Shown here piece by piece: positions 63,031-64,000 of a DNA stretch of 64,000 nucleotides. How positions within the stretch are numbered: the first letter of the stretch is position 1; each line of letters begins with the position of its first letter. This DNA comes from Deltaproteobacteria bacterium (GTDB lineage Bacteria > Myxococcota_A > UBA9160 > UBA4427): NCBI GenBank assembly GCA_029261835.1, contig JAJDAO010000003.1, positions 62,001 through 126,000 on the forward strand. Reading direction: 5' to 3'. Both the position numbers and the translations under genes were made by a program. The notes below the pieces were generated by a model. That model had not been told where the DNA came from, did no database searches, and saw only the letters and a program-made list of their open reading frames with translations.

Positions 63031-64000
63031 TCAGAGGAAGCTGCCGAACCTCCAGGTGAGAGTCCCGCCGAAGGTCCGTGGCGTACCGAACTGCTTCACG
63101 ATCCAGGGGAGCGAGCCCCCCGAGTTGGTGTCGAAGTCGATCCCGAAGGTCGTGTAGCTGCGGTCGAGCAGGTTCTTGCCCCAGACAATGGCGCTCAGCG
63201 TCCCCATGTCCCTGGACAGCTCGTATTCATGGAAGGACAGACGTGCACTGAGGAGCCCGTAGGCGTTCTGGCCTGCGTCGGGGTTGTCGCAGTTCTGGAG
63301 GCAGGTCGCATCCTGCCAGTAGTAATCGATGCGCGGAATGATCGTGACGTGCTCAAGCTGTGTGAACCAGTACTGCACCCCCACGCTGAAGTTGTGCTTG
63401 GGCGTGTTGGAGAAGCCTCGCTCGTCGGCAAAGTCCCTTTGCGCGCCAGCGCTGCTGGGGATGAAGTCGATGTACTCGATGTACTCAGCGGATGTCAGGC
63501 CGTAGGTTGCGTCGATCATGAGGTTGTCGATCAAGATGGCCTGCAGCTCGATCTCCATTCCCGCAATCTCTGCCTCGCCTGCGTTGTTGATGCCGGTGCT
63601 GATGGTCTGGGGGGGGCCCGAATCGATCTTGAGGAACGATCGCTGCATGTCTTTGTAGTCCATGAAGAAGGCTGCCACGTTGAAACGGAGCATGCCGTCC
63701 AGGCCACGAAACTTCAGACCGCCCTCGAAGTTTGTCACGAACTGGGGCTTGTACGACTTGCCCACGTATGCGAGATCGTCGGGATCGGCGCTGCTGGCCC
63801 GGGCGTTGAAACCACCCGAGGTGAAGCCGCGCGAGATGGTGAAGTAGGCGTTGAGGTCATCGGTCAGGCGGCCCCGTATGGCTCCCTTCGGAGTCACGGC
63901 ATCGAAGGTCTTGCTCGCCGTCGTTCGTGGCAGGTCGGTGCCCGGTGTGTTCGTTATGCTCTTGGCGATGCCACGTTTCTCGTAGGTGTAGCGGATGCCG
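63031..64000 (-). CDS. TonB-dependent receptor, C-terminal barrel part (5' end outside window)
   Basis: The frame is open to the window edge, so the plug domain and N terminus are missing. The visible 323 residues are barrel strands with alternating aromatic residues: LNAYFTISRGFTSGGFNARA, YKPQFVTNFEGGLKF, AEIAGMEIELQA and the terminal GGTLTWRFGSFL, the last residue aromatic-rich as expected for outer-membrane insertion. The family takes up siderophores, vitamins or large carbon sources with TonB energy. A cysteine pair (ATCLQNCDNP) in one outer loop may form a disulfide. Substrate unknown. Confidence 0.9.
   Translation of the reverse strand, partial: GIRYTYEKRGIAKSITNTPGTDLPRTTASKTFDAVTPKGAIRGRLTDDLNAYFTISRGFTSGGFNARASSADPDDLAYVGKSYKPQFVTNFEGGLKFRGLDGMLRFNVAAFFMDYKDMQRSFLKIDSGPPQTISTGINNAGEAEIAGMEIELQAILIDNLMIDATYGLTSAEYIEYIDFIPSSAGAQRDFADERGFSNTPKHNFSVGVQYWFTQLEHVTIIPRIDYYWQDATCLQNCDNPDAGQNAYGLLSARLSFHEYELSRDMGTLSAIVWGKNLLDRSYTTFGIDFDTNSGGSLPWIVKQFGTPRTFGGTLTWRFGSFL

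Noticed and set aside
1..64000. tRNA, rRNA, riboswitch and CRISPR elements
   Set aside because: No T-loop-like GGTTCGANNCC with matching arms, no conserved rRNA segments, and no spaced repeats were seen by eye; a covariance-model scan could still find small RNAs.

Overview
The window is GC-rich chromosomal DNA of a Gram-negative bacterium. Signs of an outer membrane are a TonB-dependent receptor, an OmpA-type protein, a beta-barrel protein, lipoproteins and an HpnN-like RND exporter. Several features point to a deltaproteobacterial-grade lineage such as Myxococcota, though this is inference and not a proof of taxonomy: a TIGR03790-type protein, a two-CW protein, a Ser/Thr kinase fused to a formylglycine-generating-enzyme-like domain, a caspase-like lipoprotein, and many CoA/steroid-type catabolic genes. 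I saw no tRNA, rRNA, CRISPR array, phage or intact insertion sequence. About 48 protein genes are supported; the first and last are cut by the window edges.

Layout. 1-2 kb: the end of a TetR regulator and a lipocalin-like RDHSWGPR protein. 2-7.7 kb: DNA topoisomerase I, then a membrane histidine kinase and an NtrC-type regulator, a likely two-component pair preceded by a promoter-like site with a C9 tract in its spacer. 7.8-28 kb: a catabolic region with three class III CoA-transferase domain sets (one gene carries two in tandem), a luciferase-like monooxygenase, an acyl-CoA ligase, a class III aminotransferase, a CocE hydrolase and a nitronate monooxygenase. It ends in a five-gene operon (tandem CoA-transferase, thiolase, DUF35 partner, enoyl-CoA hydratase, KstD-like dehydrogenase) that looks fit for breaking down a steroid-like or cyclic acyl-CoA.

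28-41 kb is the most unusual part. It holds a lipoprotein with 11 exact-period ankyrin repeats and a caspase domain, translationally coupled to a glyoxalase-fold gene; a diadenylate cyclase of CdaA type fused in one chain to a YbbR/CdaR-like domain; an HpnN-like RND exporter; a divergent SelO (protein AMPylase) homologue; a tail-anchored FHA protein; a DUF4384-OmpA-like protein; and a Ser/Thr kinase with a C-terminal FGE-like domain. Together these read as an envelope signalling island: c-di-AMP, phospho-threonine writer and reader, a possible AMPylator and a caspase protease.

41-54 kb: phosphatidylserine decarboxylase with an MBOAT acyltransferase and an SGNH-like partner; an acyl-CoA carboxylase beta subunit; a small redox/transport operon (split-barrel protein, DCC protein, half-size GDT1); a GMC oxidoreductase with its subunit-3-like membrane partner; a thioesterase; a secreted peptidase; a beta-barrel protein; a two-CW protein and a diguanylate cyclase. 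54-64 kb: a histidine phosphatase, an endoglycoceramidase-like GH5 enzyme, a 7TM histidine kinase, a TIGR03790 protein, the translation factor EttA, and the C-terminal part of a TonB-dependent receptor. A 108-bp element with 21-bp inverted ends sits between two convergent genes at 59.4 kb and carries both of their stop codons; a related end sequence is found at 9.97 kb.
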